Source: Synchiropus splendidus
Taxonomy: Eukaryota > Chordata > Actinopteri > Syngnathiformes > Callionymidae
Direction: 5' to 3'
Length of the DNA: 64,000 bases
NCBI RefSeq assembly: GCF_027744825.2
Contig: NC_071348.1
Span: 13,735,563-13,799,562, forward strand
Each line of letters begins with the position of its first letter. Positions within the stretch are counted from its first letter, which is position 1. The notes under the pieces are model-generated. The model was given only the letters and a program-made list of their open reading frames with translations, was not told where the DNA came from and did not search any database. The translations under genes were made by a program, and so were the position numbers. Below are positions 36,195-53,390 of this stretch, in pieces.

Positions 36195-37041
36195 TTGTGG
36201 TGACTTTCAAATGTCTGTATGATAAAGGGAGTGGGCGGTTAAATATTTAGACGGACACAAATGCATGAGGGGAGACAACGGCTCGGCCCCTCGAGCTGTG
36301 GCGACAGAGAGAGGAGGTGAAGCTGCCATCCAAGTTCAGCTCCGATCTGACAAGTCATTTATCAGTTTCTTAACCCTTCCAGGGATCCATCCCGACTCGC
36401 ACGGAGCATCTCAGCTGCCAGATGTTGATGAGCTGCCTCTTATTGACAAACGAGCCATGGGAGAAAGCTGTGCTGGCCAATTATTCCAACATTCTGAGGA
36501 GGGTGACACGTGGCTGGGGGCGAGCACCAGAAAAACTGAGATGACACAAACTCAGTTTTGCCACTGAGGCACTGTGCACCCCAGAAAGCGATTTAATGTC
36601 TCCTAGCAGGATCAGTTATTTAATTGAAGTGCCACTGCGGCTGTTCCCAACGAATGATCCTTATATTTTCACAGTGGTGTTATTAATGTGTTAATTAATA
36701 ATAGAAACTGATTCATTTTCAGCTGTGTGTTCGCAATACGGGTTCTCGGCTATATGAGTCTGAGGGCAGGGGGTGTTCTGGACATGTTGCCTGCCAGTCA
36801 CAGGGCCCAGATAGACAGACAACCACTGGCACACGCTGTCTAGCCGACAAATAATTGAACCCTATCCTGTCCTGTTTGGCGTCTTCTTCTTCTTGTTGTT
36901 GAAAAATCCTGTGGCATTTTGTCTTTTGCTTCCGTTAAACTGTAACTAGAAAATCAGAAATACACAGTTATAAATGCAGGGCACCGGGATATAATTGTTG
37001 TGATACTACGGTTGAAGTTGTGAGATAACTTAAGTATTAAG

Positions 37042-37645
37042 TGTCATGGTTGGCTCAGATGAACACACCCAAGTGCTGGAGTGTAACTGGCACACAGAAG
37101 ACTCGACACAGAGGAGGTTAAGTTGTACAATATTTGATATACAAACAAAATAACAGGGCACAGACAGGAAACTAAGAACTAAAGACGTCGCTATCCAAAA
37201 CGTGGAGTGAGGGAAACACTCACAAGGACGGGGAGAAGAACCTGAAAACAGAAAAGAGGCAAATTATTATCAAGCCAACTAACGCAGCCAACCAAAACCG
37301 CACTCGGTTACATACACAAGGCTCAAACAACAAAAAACGCTTGGTGGTGGAATACTCAAAAATGCACGCTAGGAAGAAAGAGCCAACAAGAGAAAATAAG
37401 ATACGAGTAAGAAAAAACTCTCGCACAACGCAGCTATAAAAGGCAGGAAACAAACTAGAAGTAAAACTAGCAAGCGGCAGAAACGACACGCACAATAGAA
37501 AGTTTTCAAAGGACGCAAAAGAAACGGATTTCGAGGGGAACTTTACAGGAGGACGAGGAACAACCATCTGGCAGCGCAGACTGGAACTGGTCGCTGGAGT
37601 AAACAAATGTTTGTCGGAGGAAGCATTATTGGCCACTCTGCTGTT
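37042..37645 (-). mobile_element. candidate solo LTR or LTR-like relic
   Basis: On the minus strand the block ends '...cacttgggtgtgttcatctg' 'agccaaccatgaca'. This resembles the 3' ends of LTRs from fish Ty3/Gypsy elements (TTTGGGTCC ... AACC(A/G)TGACA). The + strand therefore begins TG at 37042. The minus strand has an unusually long open stretch (about 37220-37636) with no recognisable domain. Target-site duplications were not found and the distal boundary is uncertain. Confidence 0.35.
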
Positions 37646-37851
37646 GATAGCTACATTTAGAACAGTTACAAAATGTGTGATTTATTTACTATTAATCGTG
37701 AGCTAACTCAGCTGCAGTGCGATTAATTGAGATTAAAGATTTGAATCCATTGACAACCCTAAGAAGAAGATATAAAGGTTTATCTGAACTGAGTATTCAT
37801 GAAATTATTCAAAATATTTCTCCATTTAAAATGCGATGTTAAATTGTGTAA

Positions 37852-41371
<3,520 letters not shown>

Positions 41372-42385
41372 TAAGCCTGCGACAGTGCTTCTGTTGTTTT
41401 TGTGGGAGTGCAAACAAGAACACATTAGTGGGTTGCTTGTGTGCATCATTATGGTCTGTCCTTGTGTGTGTTGAAGGTGCCTAACCACGTCCAGCCTTTT
41501 GTTCACTCCGTGTTCCATCATTTTACTGCGATGACTGTGAGCCAACTACAGTGAACGTCATAGACACAATGCAGCTGCACTTGTCCGCCGCACAACCTAA
41601 TGATCAGCGCTCCATCTCAAAATAAAGGCGCCAGACTAGATGAACTAGGTGAACAAGACCTGCTAAATTGATCAAAAATAAATATCTGACACAACTGTTT
41701 TCAAAAACTGTAGCAGAGTGCAAAACAAACAGCGCCTTTCCCACTGGACTCAGACGCGGAAGTTAGTCTGTCAGAAGAGACGAAGATCAAGGTCGGTGGT
41801 AATGACAGTTGTGACGGGGAAAACAGAAATTTTGGAGAATCTGATTTGATCAGAAAATAAGCTAATGATGAAGGATGTAAAGGAAGGATGGTGAGAAGAA
41901 AGAGGATATCTTCAGGGATGGCTGCAATGTGGGAGGAAGCTCAAAGCCATCGAAGGGAAAGTGTCGAATTGAAAGAGTCAGCAAACAGACAACGTGAGGA
42001 AACTTACAAAACACAGGAGGAAATGAATGAAATGGAGATCTTACCACTGAGAGATGTGGCTAAATCGGAAGAAGAGTACACCCACTGAAGAAAGTTGGTC
42101 ATTCCTTGATAGCCAAAAACAATCATCATGTGAAAACCATTTAAATATGATGCAAACTGCAGTCGAGAGGAGTGATGCGTGTCTTGCAAATAAGCCTGGT
42201 CGATGTATTTGAGGGTTTTCCCTTACAGAATGGCACGCAACAAGAGTTTGTTCCACAGTAAAGAGCTTTGCCGATCACCAAAGATACTGCGTCCACAGAG
42301 TCCACTGATTTCTACGAATTGGCCTGTTACAATACACTGTCCAACACAGAATATCACTTAACAAGAGCTTGACCCTCTTTTTGCA

Positions 42386-42690
42386 CAGAGTGGGAGGCGC
42401 TAATGTTGTCCACCGTTTACTGCTGATGTTTACTGCTGTTTACTACTGTACTACGCCGGCATGGTTGTCAGCATCAGGACGCCACAGGAGCAGACGCTCG
42501 TGCCGCGTTCTGAGTCACAACAGCTGTGCTAACTGCTTGAACCTATCACGATTTGAAGTGCATAAGCGCACCTCGAGTCAACACATGCAGAAAGAGAGAT
42601 GATGAATAAAAGTTTTATAATCAAAGGAGCAACTTCAAAAATCCGTGAGTTCTCGCAGATCTTATAGTTTACGACATCAGAACCACCTGA
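42386..42690. mobile_element. diverged DNA-transposon relic, copy 2
   Basis: Shares ordered blocks with 17980-18310 (see copy 1), including 'cggcatggt', 'gcagacgctcgtgccgcgtt', 'gagtcacaacagc' and 'ataatcaaaggagcaactt'. No intact coding sequence was seen. Confidence 0.55.
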
Positions 42691-43038
42691 TGATGATCCG
42701 CCTGTGCCCACGTGGTGTCTTGATTCTATATAAACTGATGTGTCGGGTAAACTATGGAACTTGAAGAAAGAGTAGATCACAGAGAAACTAGTCGTACTGT
42801 TTAGATAGAGTAGCTTGGTTAAGTTACTTTGGAAGGTGTTTAAATGTATGATGCAGTACTGAGAAAAAAAAAATGTTGTTCAAATTCTCACCTCAAAAAA
42901 TATAAGTTGTTGTACACTGTATTTGGATGCGAAATAAGCCATATAAGAGGATTCTCACAAATCAAAACATAATAAATGGAATTCCTTAAAATAAAAAAAG
43001 ACAATTTGCAAATAAAACAAAACCGATTTTATAGGGGC

Positions 43039-43090
<52 letters not shown>
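43039..43090. repeat. (TA)n microsatellite
   Basis: About 25 TA dinucleotides. Confidence 0.97.
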
Positions 43091-43093
<3 letters not shown>

Positions 43094-43495
43094 AGCTACT
43101 AGTTCTGATTTGCCTCATTTAAGAGAATTATTCTGGAAAATAGGATGGACTTCTATTTAAAAAAAATGACAAAATACAATCTGTCTGGAAAAAGAAAATA
43201 CATTATGCTATGCTGTGTCAATATTTATAAGCATGATACAATATAATATTTTTTATTACGTTTTGTTAATTTCCCATATGTACTGTATATCTTTTGGAAA
43301 AGTAAGATTTTCATTCCTAAAATCTTCTTCACTTTTTGAGCAGTAGCAGTGTGCACATGGATTGCACAGCTGCGCTCTGTATCGCCCAGCAGAAACGTTG
43401 CTCCATGCTCCAGTAATGTCACATATTGTTTGACTTTTTGTGTGAAATCAGCCCTCTGTGTAACTCCCAAAATGGTGCTATGAACGGGCATCAAT

Positions 43496-43519
43496 AGATG
43501 ATGATGATGATGATGATGA
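43496..43519. repeat. (GAT)n microsatellite
   Basis: Seven to eight GAT triplets ('agatgatgatgatgatgat' + 'gaag'). Confidence 0.85.
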
Positions 43520-45112
43520 AGAGTCAAATTAAAAATAAGGATGCTCTCAGGATGCAGTTTGGTGTTCCATTCACATGTTTGTTTGTGTGTAACTGCTTCA
43601 TTCTGAAGAGTTTCCAGCTATATCCATATTTCTTTTGAAGTATGTTCATAGGAAGACGTTGAGTTGGAAGAGATTATATCTACTGCTTTTCATTTAAAAT
43701 TTGGGTTTTGTCCTCAAAAGGAATACTAAAAATTTTTTTTAAATAAATAAATAAAAAATATAAATATAAATATATATATATACTGTACTGTGTGTATTGT
43801 ATAACAACAGTCACGTGATTCCATGAATCCAGTTCCACGAAGGTTGTCCACACGTGCGAGTACAGTATTTGTCAGACACATGCTTTGCGAAGGCCACTGA
43901 TCCTCCTATTTTGGGTGGATTGTGTGATATGAATTAACCTGCCCTGTCTGTTGTTTGTGTTCTTTCTGCACCACTTCCTCCTTTCCTCTCTCCTTCCTCC
44001 AGGCTGCTTTTATTTCTCTCTGATGTCTGTCAGCTCTCTGGCCGCTTCTGTTAACCTGCTGTAACTTCTCAAAAGGAAATCGAGGCACCTCTGTCTATTT
44101 AAAGTCTCTGTGTTGTCTCTCTCGTCTTTCTTCTTCCTGCTGCCTTCTGTCCTGCTTCATAACCTCGAACGTATCAAAAACCTTTTATCTTTTTACCAAC
44201 ACGAGCCAATTAACTCATCAAATGTCAGAACATTTGATTTTTTTCTTCAATAACTCAGTAACTGTTGTTCATCACATGTGTTAATCTAGTGCTATTTCAG
44301 CATTTTATAAGGTTGAGAGGCAGAAATTGGAATTGGACTCATAACATGTGATCATTTTCTTTGATGTTACTCCCTGTGTCATGTTTGGTGTTGCTAAAGG
44401 TTTGAGTAAAATAAGTGATGGTGTTCGCCTGAAATTCATCCTGTAATATGGCACACAGTTATTTCTACAACTGCAACAGGAGTGATACAATGTCATGAGT
44501 CATTATGTGCCCTAGTTTATGTTGATGCTTTCATCTGCTTGTTTAGATGCTTTCAAGATTCATCATTCAAAAGTTCAATCAAAATAAAATAATATAATAT
44601 GTATAATAATATCATAAATAGTATAGTAATACAGTATTTTATTTCCAACTTCGTTTGAGTTTGATGGTGTTTTAGACTGTTTTTCTGAAGCTGAGAGAAT
44701 CTAAAATATACATCAGATCAGCACTAAACTGTTCCAGTTCATTCACATCTCTAGTACAGTAAAAATCAGTTTGACCTCACAATGACAGATAAAAAAAAAG
44801 AGGTTATGTAACATAAAATTCACACTTTTATACAGAATGCATCAAAATGTATAATTAAAAAATGTTTTAAAAAATCAGTGATATTTCTCATTTTTGTTAT
44901 TTTATTTATTTATTTAAGACCATCCAATTTTCTATGTTGCCGCATTTGAATTAATTATCCCCCACTGTTCACCAATTAAATTTATATTACAGTTTTATTT
45001 ACATTGCTGCGATTGAGGTGTGAAAATTCAATGTTTAAGGTCAATTTTTTTTTTTATATAGTGCAATTTAATTTACCACAAAATATCTGCAATATGAGGA
45101 AGGTTTTGCTTT

Positions 45113-45172
45113 AATATTATTATTAGAGTTTTTATTATTATTATTATTAATAGTAGTAGTGGTGGTGGTGGT
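45113..45172. repeat. compound triplet array (ATT)n-(TAG)n-(TGG)n
   Basis: ATT triplets pass into TAGTAGTAG and then GGTGGTGGTGG, a stepwise one-base change of a triplet repeat over 60 bp. Confidence 0.85.
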
Positions 45173-46217
45173 AGAATCGCCTTTGTGCTCATTTTTTTTA
45201 TTTTGTTATTGCCATAAATATAGTTAAACATTAAACAAAAGACACAAAAGATGAGCTAATGTAAATATTATTCTCAATAATATTCTTTCTCTCATCTATC
45301 CATTGTTGTCATCCAGCTAAAATGCAGCCAAATGTCTCTCATTCTACCGAACGGTCGCTGTCTCCTTGGTAATATTTGAGTTGTGAAGTTAAGCCATGCT
45401 AATTGGAGGACAGCGAACAACCTCTCATGCCTAGATGTTTCCTAAAACATGACAGGAGAGCGCCATCAGAGGGAGAACGTCCCACAGCTTCCATCCTCCA
45501 CTCAGAGCTCCACATCTCCTCTGAGTTCGACTCCCACACACACTCCTCTCCTGCGTTGCACACCAACACTCTTCAGAGTGCTTTATTTCGGTTGACCCTC
45601 GGAGAAGAAACAAATATACACGTCCAGTTGGTGCTGTGTTTATGTGGCACGTTGTGAGCGATGATTAAGCTGAGAATTATTGTAATGAGCCCATGGTGAG
45701 AAAAGCCCTCTGTTGTTACTATGGCAACACATGAAGGCCAACAATGTAGGAATATACCATGGCCCCGAGGCTGGCTGGGGGTGTGCCAGGTGTTGCACTG
45801 CCATGTGGGTGGAAGTTGATGGCAGGATTCCACGGCGGAATCGCTGAGTGTATTTAAGAATCAGGTAACACATTTAAGGATATTCAAACACTTCATAAAG
45901 ATTGTGATGTAACACAGTGCTTCCTAACAGACCTGTCAGATATCTTCGCTCCCATCAACATTCATGATCAGCTGTTACAGAACAGAGACTGCATTTAAGG
46001 ATTCCACATCTGAGGGTGTAGGAGTGCTTTGAAAACTGATCAATTTGGCGAAAGGATTTCACATCTGTGGACGAGGAGATCATTTGAGGAGTCAGATAAT
46101 AAGTGGTGGACGAGTTGAGGACCAAATCTGATGTGTGGACAGAGAGGACATTTTAGAACTTCGTGTTTGTTATCACCCGCCCATCACTCTGTGTTTTTAT
46201 CGACATATTTGGGGAGT

Positions 46218-46510
46218 AGATAAAATCGGAGGCGATAAAACCAATGAACTCAGAGGCTTTTTATTTACCCATAAAGCGCTCAAAGTGCGCTGTTTTCGCC
46301 CGCGTGTCCGCAGCTCCAGCAACAGAGCCAATCTCCTGGAGGTCTGGAGTCGAGAAGCAGCTGCTGAGAGCGGCTGTGGTGTCGGAACTTCATGCACACA
46401 GGCGGAAACAGCGAATTTTGTGTGCTTTATTGTAGATAAACGATGTGAGGAGTTCATGATGCATGTTCAGAACATTGTACAGTTTGTTTCATGAGTCGGT
46501 CCAACATTTT
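46218..46510 (-). mobile_element. dispersed inverted-repeat element family, copy 4 (truncated at both ends)
   Basis: Reverse orientation relative to copies 1-3. It runs from 'ggaggcgataaaaccaatga' to 'agtttgtttcatgagtcggt' + 'ccaaca', matching the complement of 39560-39830. Both terminal repeats are missing. Its + strand carries an open frame ending VQNIVQFVS-stop, nearly the same as copy 3 (VQNITEFVS-stop). Confidence 0.8.
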
Positions 46511-48654
46511 TTTCTTGGAATCTGCATTTTCTTGCACATGGTTTCTAAACTCTTTTGTCTTACTTTTTGCACTTTATAATATTATTTCTTTTTCATTTTA
46601 TTGTGATATGTTGTGTACAGAGCATGTTACGAACACAGTTTCCCTTGGGCATAGTAAGGTTTTCTGATTCTGATTGTGATAAATTGTGGTGCAGGCTAGA
46701 GTGATGCTCAGTCTTGTGACATAACTGGGGGTCCCAACTCTGTCAACTAGCATGGCTGAGTTTATGGAAGCGAAGGAAGTTGTGAGAAATATCAGCAAAG
46801 ACTGTAACAATTTGTCGGTGTTTAAGAAGAAGAGCAGGTTCATGTAAACAATTATTTTTCTTTTTATTCAACACGTCATTCTGGAAGCTGTCACTTGTGG
46901 TTTAAGAGGATGTGATCTGATGTTGAAAAGTTAGTGAGAGTCAGGCATCGGTCAGCTCTGTGAGTAAAAATGAAAATAAACTGGGTGTTATGCTCTCTGA
47001 AGTAGGGTCAAATATATAATGGTTGTGGATAAACAAAGGGACTTACTCCTTCCCAGGCACGTTTTCACCCTCCTGCTTCACTCCGCCGCCCTAATGACAC
47101 GTTGTTTACATTTCAAAATTGTTAGTATTGCAGTCAGTTTCAGAAGTTTCAGAGTACTGAAGCTGATGGTTGCCACTTGTTCATCTGTTTTTTATGTTGC
47201 TTCACCCAAGTCTTTTGGGGAGGATTGCATCAGTTCCATGTTTGTGTGTGCATGTCTTCGTGCATTTGTGGATTAACATAAAGTTTTTTTTTCCATCTCT
47301 GAAAATCAGGGTTTCTCTTCAGGGTCTTGTCAAGGTTGAAGTTACTTTTGAGTAATAATATTTGTCATAAATCTGCTGAGCTATTTTGTTGGGAGTTGTT
47401 GACTATTTCTCTCTCTCAGACTCATTCCCTCAGTGCCCGATTTGTGGTTATTATTTTTGTTTGTGCAACAGCTTTGGGTTTTTTTCTGTAGCTTAAGGCC
47501 GGAAATTGAATGAAATAAATTTCCTTGGCTGCCTTTGTCAACACTTACTGCATATTTTTACAGTAATTACGGGAAGCAAATAGTTCCTTGGGTTAAGAAG
47601 CTCCATTTCCTCTCTGCAGTGTGTACATTCACTCTGACCTGAATGAGAAGACGAATATGTGAAGAGCGTGTGGCACACAGATGGGTGAATCCCCGTTTTC
47701 AGGCAGCTCGCTGGACGGCTGCGATGGCGGGAAACACCCTGGCCTGTGAAGCAGATCACAGCAGCGCGGCCATCATCGGCCCTATCTGAGTTTGCACAGG
47801 GAACCCTGCTGGAATCAAATGGATGAGAGCGTGTGCACAAACAAACTCCCACTCGCACGCACACACATTACCTGCCCTGACAAACCAATCAGCACCCCAC
47901 TCTCTCTGACACAGTTGCTGACTGTGAGGCACTTGTACAGGCTGTTCTGTGGCAAGTCATCAAGGGCTCTTTTCCCTAAAGCAAAGACTTGTAACGGAGC
48001 TTGAAGGGGTTTCCATCTGCCCTCTTCATATTTTATTCATACTTTATGAATAAACACAAATGGAGTGGACCAGTGTGGAGATGTGGGCCTGGTCATATGT
48101 AGCGTTTGAACCTGGGTTATTTTCAGCCTCCAGTGTGGATGGTAAAGACAGGGCTGCTGTCTCTCTCCCTCTCCGTGTGAGATGCACTCGCAGGAAGGAA
48201 GAGCACTCATACATTTTCATTAAACACTCTTAATCTTAATTCATTGCTTATCAGGAGATGTGTGACCTCATTAACTTCGCCTTCTTCCCCAGCATGACTG
48301 GCACATGCTGCACACTTCTCTCCATCCTTCCTCTCCCATTTGTGCTCAGAGGTCCTCGCCCACTTCTCATCTCGCCCTCCTGGTGCCTGCCCCTTCAGAG
48401 GAGAGCTGCGCAGACCACTAAAAACTGAGTTCATTTGGAAGATAACCCAGTCTGCTCCTCTTGTGGAGAAGCTTCTGCACCACTTTAGCAATAAAAGTAA
48501 CCAGAGTCACCAAAGGTCTTCAGGTGATTAATGTCACTGCAGATTCAAGGTGCGTGAACGTAACAGTGTGTTTCCCAAACCACATAGTTGGAAACAAGTG
48601 GTGGAACATGGCATGTTTTTAATCCAAGGGATTTGCCTGGTAAATGTTTAAAAA

Positions 48655-48925
48655 ATGAATACATTAGGTGGGAAACCATTGAAATCCAAAAGCTACAGAG
48701 GTCAATTCTGGTGCTTTTCCATTAGAAGTTTCAAGGCTACTTGGCACCAAGTTGGTTGGTTTCCCATTAGAAGAAGTTCAACGCTGACTCCAGTCAGTAG
48801 TGTTGACTTTTTTTTAAATGTGAAAAGTATGACTTTCAAAATTCCAAATCAGTCTTTTGCTTTAAAAAAATGTGACCTGTTTTCCACTTTAGGCAGCTGT
48901 CAGTACAAGCACTCCCACATGTAGA
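48655..48925. mobile_element. possible fish MITE relic
   Basis: Repeated 'ttttccattagaagtttc' and 'tttcccattagaagaagttc', with 'ttggcaccaagttggttgg'. This resembles the GGTNCTTTTCCATTAG(C/A)A-type elements common in fish. The boundaries are unclear. Confidence 0.35.
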
Positions 48926-49576
48926 GAAGCGGGTAAGGAGAACTACGAGCAGCGGCCATGTTGTCAAATTCAGCTATAATTCTATTTGCACATTCAAAAA
49001 TTTGCAAATACAAAAGATTTGCCTGCAAAAAAAAAACACTTGCTGAAGGAGTTTAGCTTGCTCCAGTTTGAACATCAAAAACAACAAAGTCATTGGGAAC
49101 TCAGGTATCAACCATTGTGTTTGGATGGGTCCAAAAACATAATAAAGTGACAAGAGAAAGGCCTCAAACTGTGTGCTGGGTTTGTGCTTCTGGACGATTG
49201 ACGCCAACTCAGTTTGACAGCATTTAATTAAGTGAAATGAGATGGTGTCAATCTTCGGTGTTTTCTGTCCACGAGGGGCATATTTTTCAGCCGTATAGCG
49301 GAAGTGTTGAGGGGATCTCGCACCAGATGGATTGGAAGTGAAAATAGACTTGGCTTGCCTCTCGACGTGAAGAATTGCAGAGCTGGAACAGAGCTATCGT
49401 TCCTAATCCTCCCTCACTCCCTGTCTCCCCTTCCTCGCTCCTTCTGTCGTGCTCTCCCTTCCTCATATTTGTCCTGGCTCCGCTCGATCATCTGAGCTAA
49501 TTCCCCCGGCCAAATGCCACCAAGTCCACCTCCTCCGTTACTGACTGTATTCTGCTCTCCCTCCCTCCTCTCGTAG

Positions 49577-49702
<126 letters not shown>

Positions 49703-50439
49703 TAATCTCTCTGCCACAGTCGTATTAGGGGATTTTGTCAAGACTGGATAAACATCTTGTCCTTTTGCTGCCCTCCACCCAAGCATCACTCTGTTCTGTT
49801 GTGACACCCTTGTAGAGGGAGTCAAGGGAAGGTTACCAGTTTTACACCATTCTTCCCCCCCAACTCTTCCACCTCGCACCCTCTCATCACCTCTCCTGTC
49901 CTCTGACTGTTTGCTGCCACGATAAATCCCTGTCCTCCTCACTTCAGTCCGTCATCTTTGCCATTCTCTTCCTGCCCCTACCTGACTCCATCACTCACTC
50001 TCTCCACCCTCGGCTGCTTTTCAATTTTTCATACACTTGAAGTTTTAAAAATAGCTCCCATATCAAATATGTAGGGTACCTTATGGCAGCGTGGTATCTG
50101 GGTGACCAACTGGGGTTGAGTGATCGATAGTCTGGAGACTCTCAACTGTGTCATCCTTTCCTAATATTGCCTCTGCATGTCATCAGATTGTGGCACTGTA
50201 GTCACTTGATATGTGGAGTGATTCACACCCTGGGGTTCACTGCATGGGTTTGTTAGGCTCTTAAAGTTAAAGACTGAAAATAAAGTTGCATGAGAGAGTC
50301 AGAAAAATGCAATATAAAAATGAAAGAAACAAATATAGAGATGAAGAAAATAATCAATCCACAACCATCAGACCTTCTCAACAAATAATAAATAATATCA
50401 AAAAGACATAAATTCTACCCAGTCATAATTAGAATGAAG

Positions 50440-50690
50440 AAAAACTGTTTGATTTTCTGAGGAAACAATCATTTTCCATAAGTTTCAAGATCAAGAGCAT
50501 CATTTAAAAACAAGATCAAAACGCTCATTCTGAGTAAATATGTTCTTGAAACAAGAAATTATCTGTTCAAAAATGTAGCTTTTCACAGCCCAAAATGAGA
50601 ATAATATACTCAATTTAAGCAGAGATTATCTGGTGTTAAGATGGTTTTTCCTGTCAATTATAGACAGACAAGAGTCTTAGTGAAGTCAAA
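50440..50690. mobile_element. possible AT-rich MITE relic
   Basis: 'tcaagatcaagagcatcatt', 'gttcttgaaacaagaaatta' + 'tctgttc' and 'aagcagagattatctggtg' recall the 'TTCTTGAAACAAGAAA' elements of fish. Diverged; no terminal repeats were assigned. Confidence 0.3.
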
Positions 50691-53054
50691 CACCAGAAAT
50701 AAGGAACACAATTAATTGAAAAAAATATATATCTTTTTAATAACCACATCATCTGGCTACGCTGATGGTGTAGCCAGAAGAACCACCTCTGCGAATAAAC
50801 GGATTGGGCTGAAGTAGAAGAAGATATGAGCAGTGTTGAGCGATTTGCCAGTAGCTTTTGAGGAAGAAGCATAGGTTCATGAACAAAGGACGTTTGTCTT
50901 TATCTTGACACCGTGGTCACGTAAAAGAGAGGCAGAAGTTGGGGTTAGGCAAGCCATGGGATGGCCCTCCTTTCATTCTACAAAAAATATTTGCCATTTA
51001 AAGCCCCTCAAAGGGCCATGGTCTTCAGTCTTGGAGCTGCCTGTCGACACTAAGGAGGAGAGCCATCTAAGGGATTATAAATATCAACTGACATCCAATG
51101 TAATTCAGTGAAGAGAGCTTCTGACCACCAACACCAACTACACCTACACATCTGTACCTCTGCCTGGAATATTACGGAGATGTTTTGTTACTCCTTTGAA
51201 ACACCTATGCATCAGCAAGCGATGATGGAGTCAACCTTTGGCATCAGCATAGGGCGCAAAAGTCCACTTGCCAAAGTCCAAAATTGGAGTGAGGACGTGT
51301 TGGTGAAGTACATCATTCTGAAGCAAGCATCGACAAAGGCGTACCAATGCTGAACATAAACACGTTTAAATGAATGTTTATTTCAATCTGCGTTGTAAAT
51401 ATCTGATGTGACATTTAACTATTATATGAAGGTAACTTCATATTATTTCATTACATCCAGTTACAATAATTCTTCCTGCTTGACACAGAGATTGAAAAGG
51501 AGTGAAGAACAGTTCTTATCATTTCTACATTTCATTCCCACTTTGTCGAACAAGCGGTTTTGTACAACGGTGTGTAAGAGTGTGTGTGTGAGGTCTTTTA
51601 TGTTGTGTGTTACTGCCAGTATTTTTTTGTTTCTGTGAATTAGTTTAGTGTTACAATTGTGTGTGTGTGCATTTTGATTTGTTTGTAGTCATTTCTGTGT
51701 TGCTACTCATGAGACGCCTATATTACTCATCAATGGTGACAGTTATTTACAACCGCATTGACTTAATTGATCCAACATGATGATTATTTCATGAATGGTT
51801 TTTGTCTTGTTGTATCTCTTATATAATCTGGCAATTGTTTGAGAAGACAGGAATCTGCTTTTTACCTCAAAAAGTTATCCAGTGAAAGGTGGTGTGGAGA
51901 CGATTGTATTGTCAATATGACTTGGGGAATGAAAGTTCAATACATTTTTCAAAATGAAAATGGTCAGGGAGGAAGTTTGAATAAAGTAGTGGGTCTCATT
52001 ACTCGCTTGAAAATTCAATTTTATGTCATAAAGTTAAATTGCTTTTCAAAGTAATCAAACCAGTTGTTGTAAACATACTGAGAAGGAATTTCGCTATAAT
52101 CTCTCTTATTCCGCTTATATTTTAGTGAGCATATGTGCCACCTCTTTAAAATTACTAAATTGATAACTCTTACACTTCATATATGTACCAACACATTGAA
52201 AAATATGAAAATATTGAAATATCTTCAAGAAAATATGTTAAATTGTGGACGTCTTTGATGATTGTTTTCTATCTTGAATGTCTTTGGTATGTGTCTATGT
52301 TGTCATTGGCTGAACCTTATCCAATGTAAGTGAAATGAAACCATTAAACAGAGAGCATTAGCATGAGAAGTTTGCGAGAGGAATTACAATATGTGGACAA
52401 AGCAAGCAGATTCCTGTCATATAGGATTCTAGAAGTCTTTTGATATTCAGATTTTTTGATGTATGATCAATATGTGCATGTGTAAACCATAAAAAAATGC
52501 ATTTCTGTTAGCACTGTGACTTAATGTCTAAGAAACGGCTTTAAGTGAAGTCAAATGAAGCCTCCTCCTGTACAAACCAGAGCTCCAGGTCCAGGTGGTT
52601 GAAAAAGTACCGTGCATTCAACATAAATATTTATTGAGTCTCCTCTAGATGTGTTTCAAAAAGCCTCAAAGTGTAATTTGTCGCCACATCTGGTTTGGAA
52701 TTAAGTGATTCGAGCGCCGCCTTTATTGCAACGCTCCGTTCCAGATACAATAAATCACTGAATACTCATTTAGTATGCAACCCAAGATGTTTATTGATGG
52801 GAATTGACAGAGCCAAGGAGATGTATTTGACAGAGAGCAGTATTCACGGTGACATTTCCTTCAAAGGTCTTGGGTTTATACAGTGGTAATTGTCTCCTGC
52901 CCTCTATTACTGAGGGAGCGATGATTGAAGCGCTGATATACACATTGATTTACATGCCTGAGGCCGTTCTCCTCCATATCATTGGAACAAGCCACTACAA
53001 TCACTCAGGGCTTCAGAATGGATGCTGCGACAATATCCTGTCGTCATTTGACAT

Positions 53055-53070
53055 GCACACACACACACAC
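53055..53070. repeat. short (CA)n microsatellite
   Basis: Eight CA dinucleotides in the calmodulin-domain intron. Confidence 0.85.
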
Positions 53071-53390
53071 TGAGTCTCACACACAGCTTGACTTCAGCGC
53101 AAGGGTCTTTCTTTCTCTTTCGCTGGGATTAACCAGAATGTCAATGAAATGCCAGTTGGTGACGCCCTCACCCACTGGACGGCTATTAATAACCAAGTTA
53201 GGTGCCCTTGTGTTGCCTCTGCCTGCTGCTTAGATGAGGGTCGCTGGATGCTTGAGTGAAATTTGGGAGGTTGTAGAAGTTACCATGTTACGTTCACCCT
53301 AGTCGAGAGGATAAGGCTCCAATTGGTGTCCCATGGAGATACGTCGCCCAAGCTCTCAGAGATGGAATCATATGGAGCTAGATCTCCGCC

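Noticed and set aside
45403..45657. 84-residue + strand open frame with moderate GC
   Set aside because: No recognisable domain, overlapped by equally long minus-strand frames, and no splice or promoter context.
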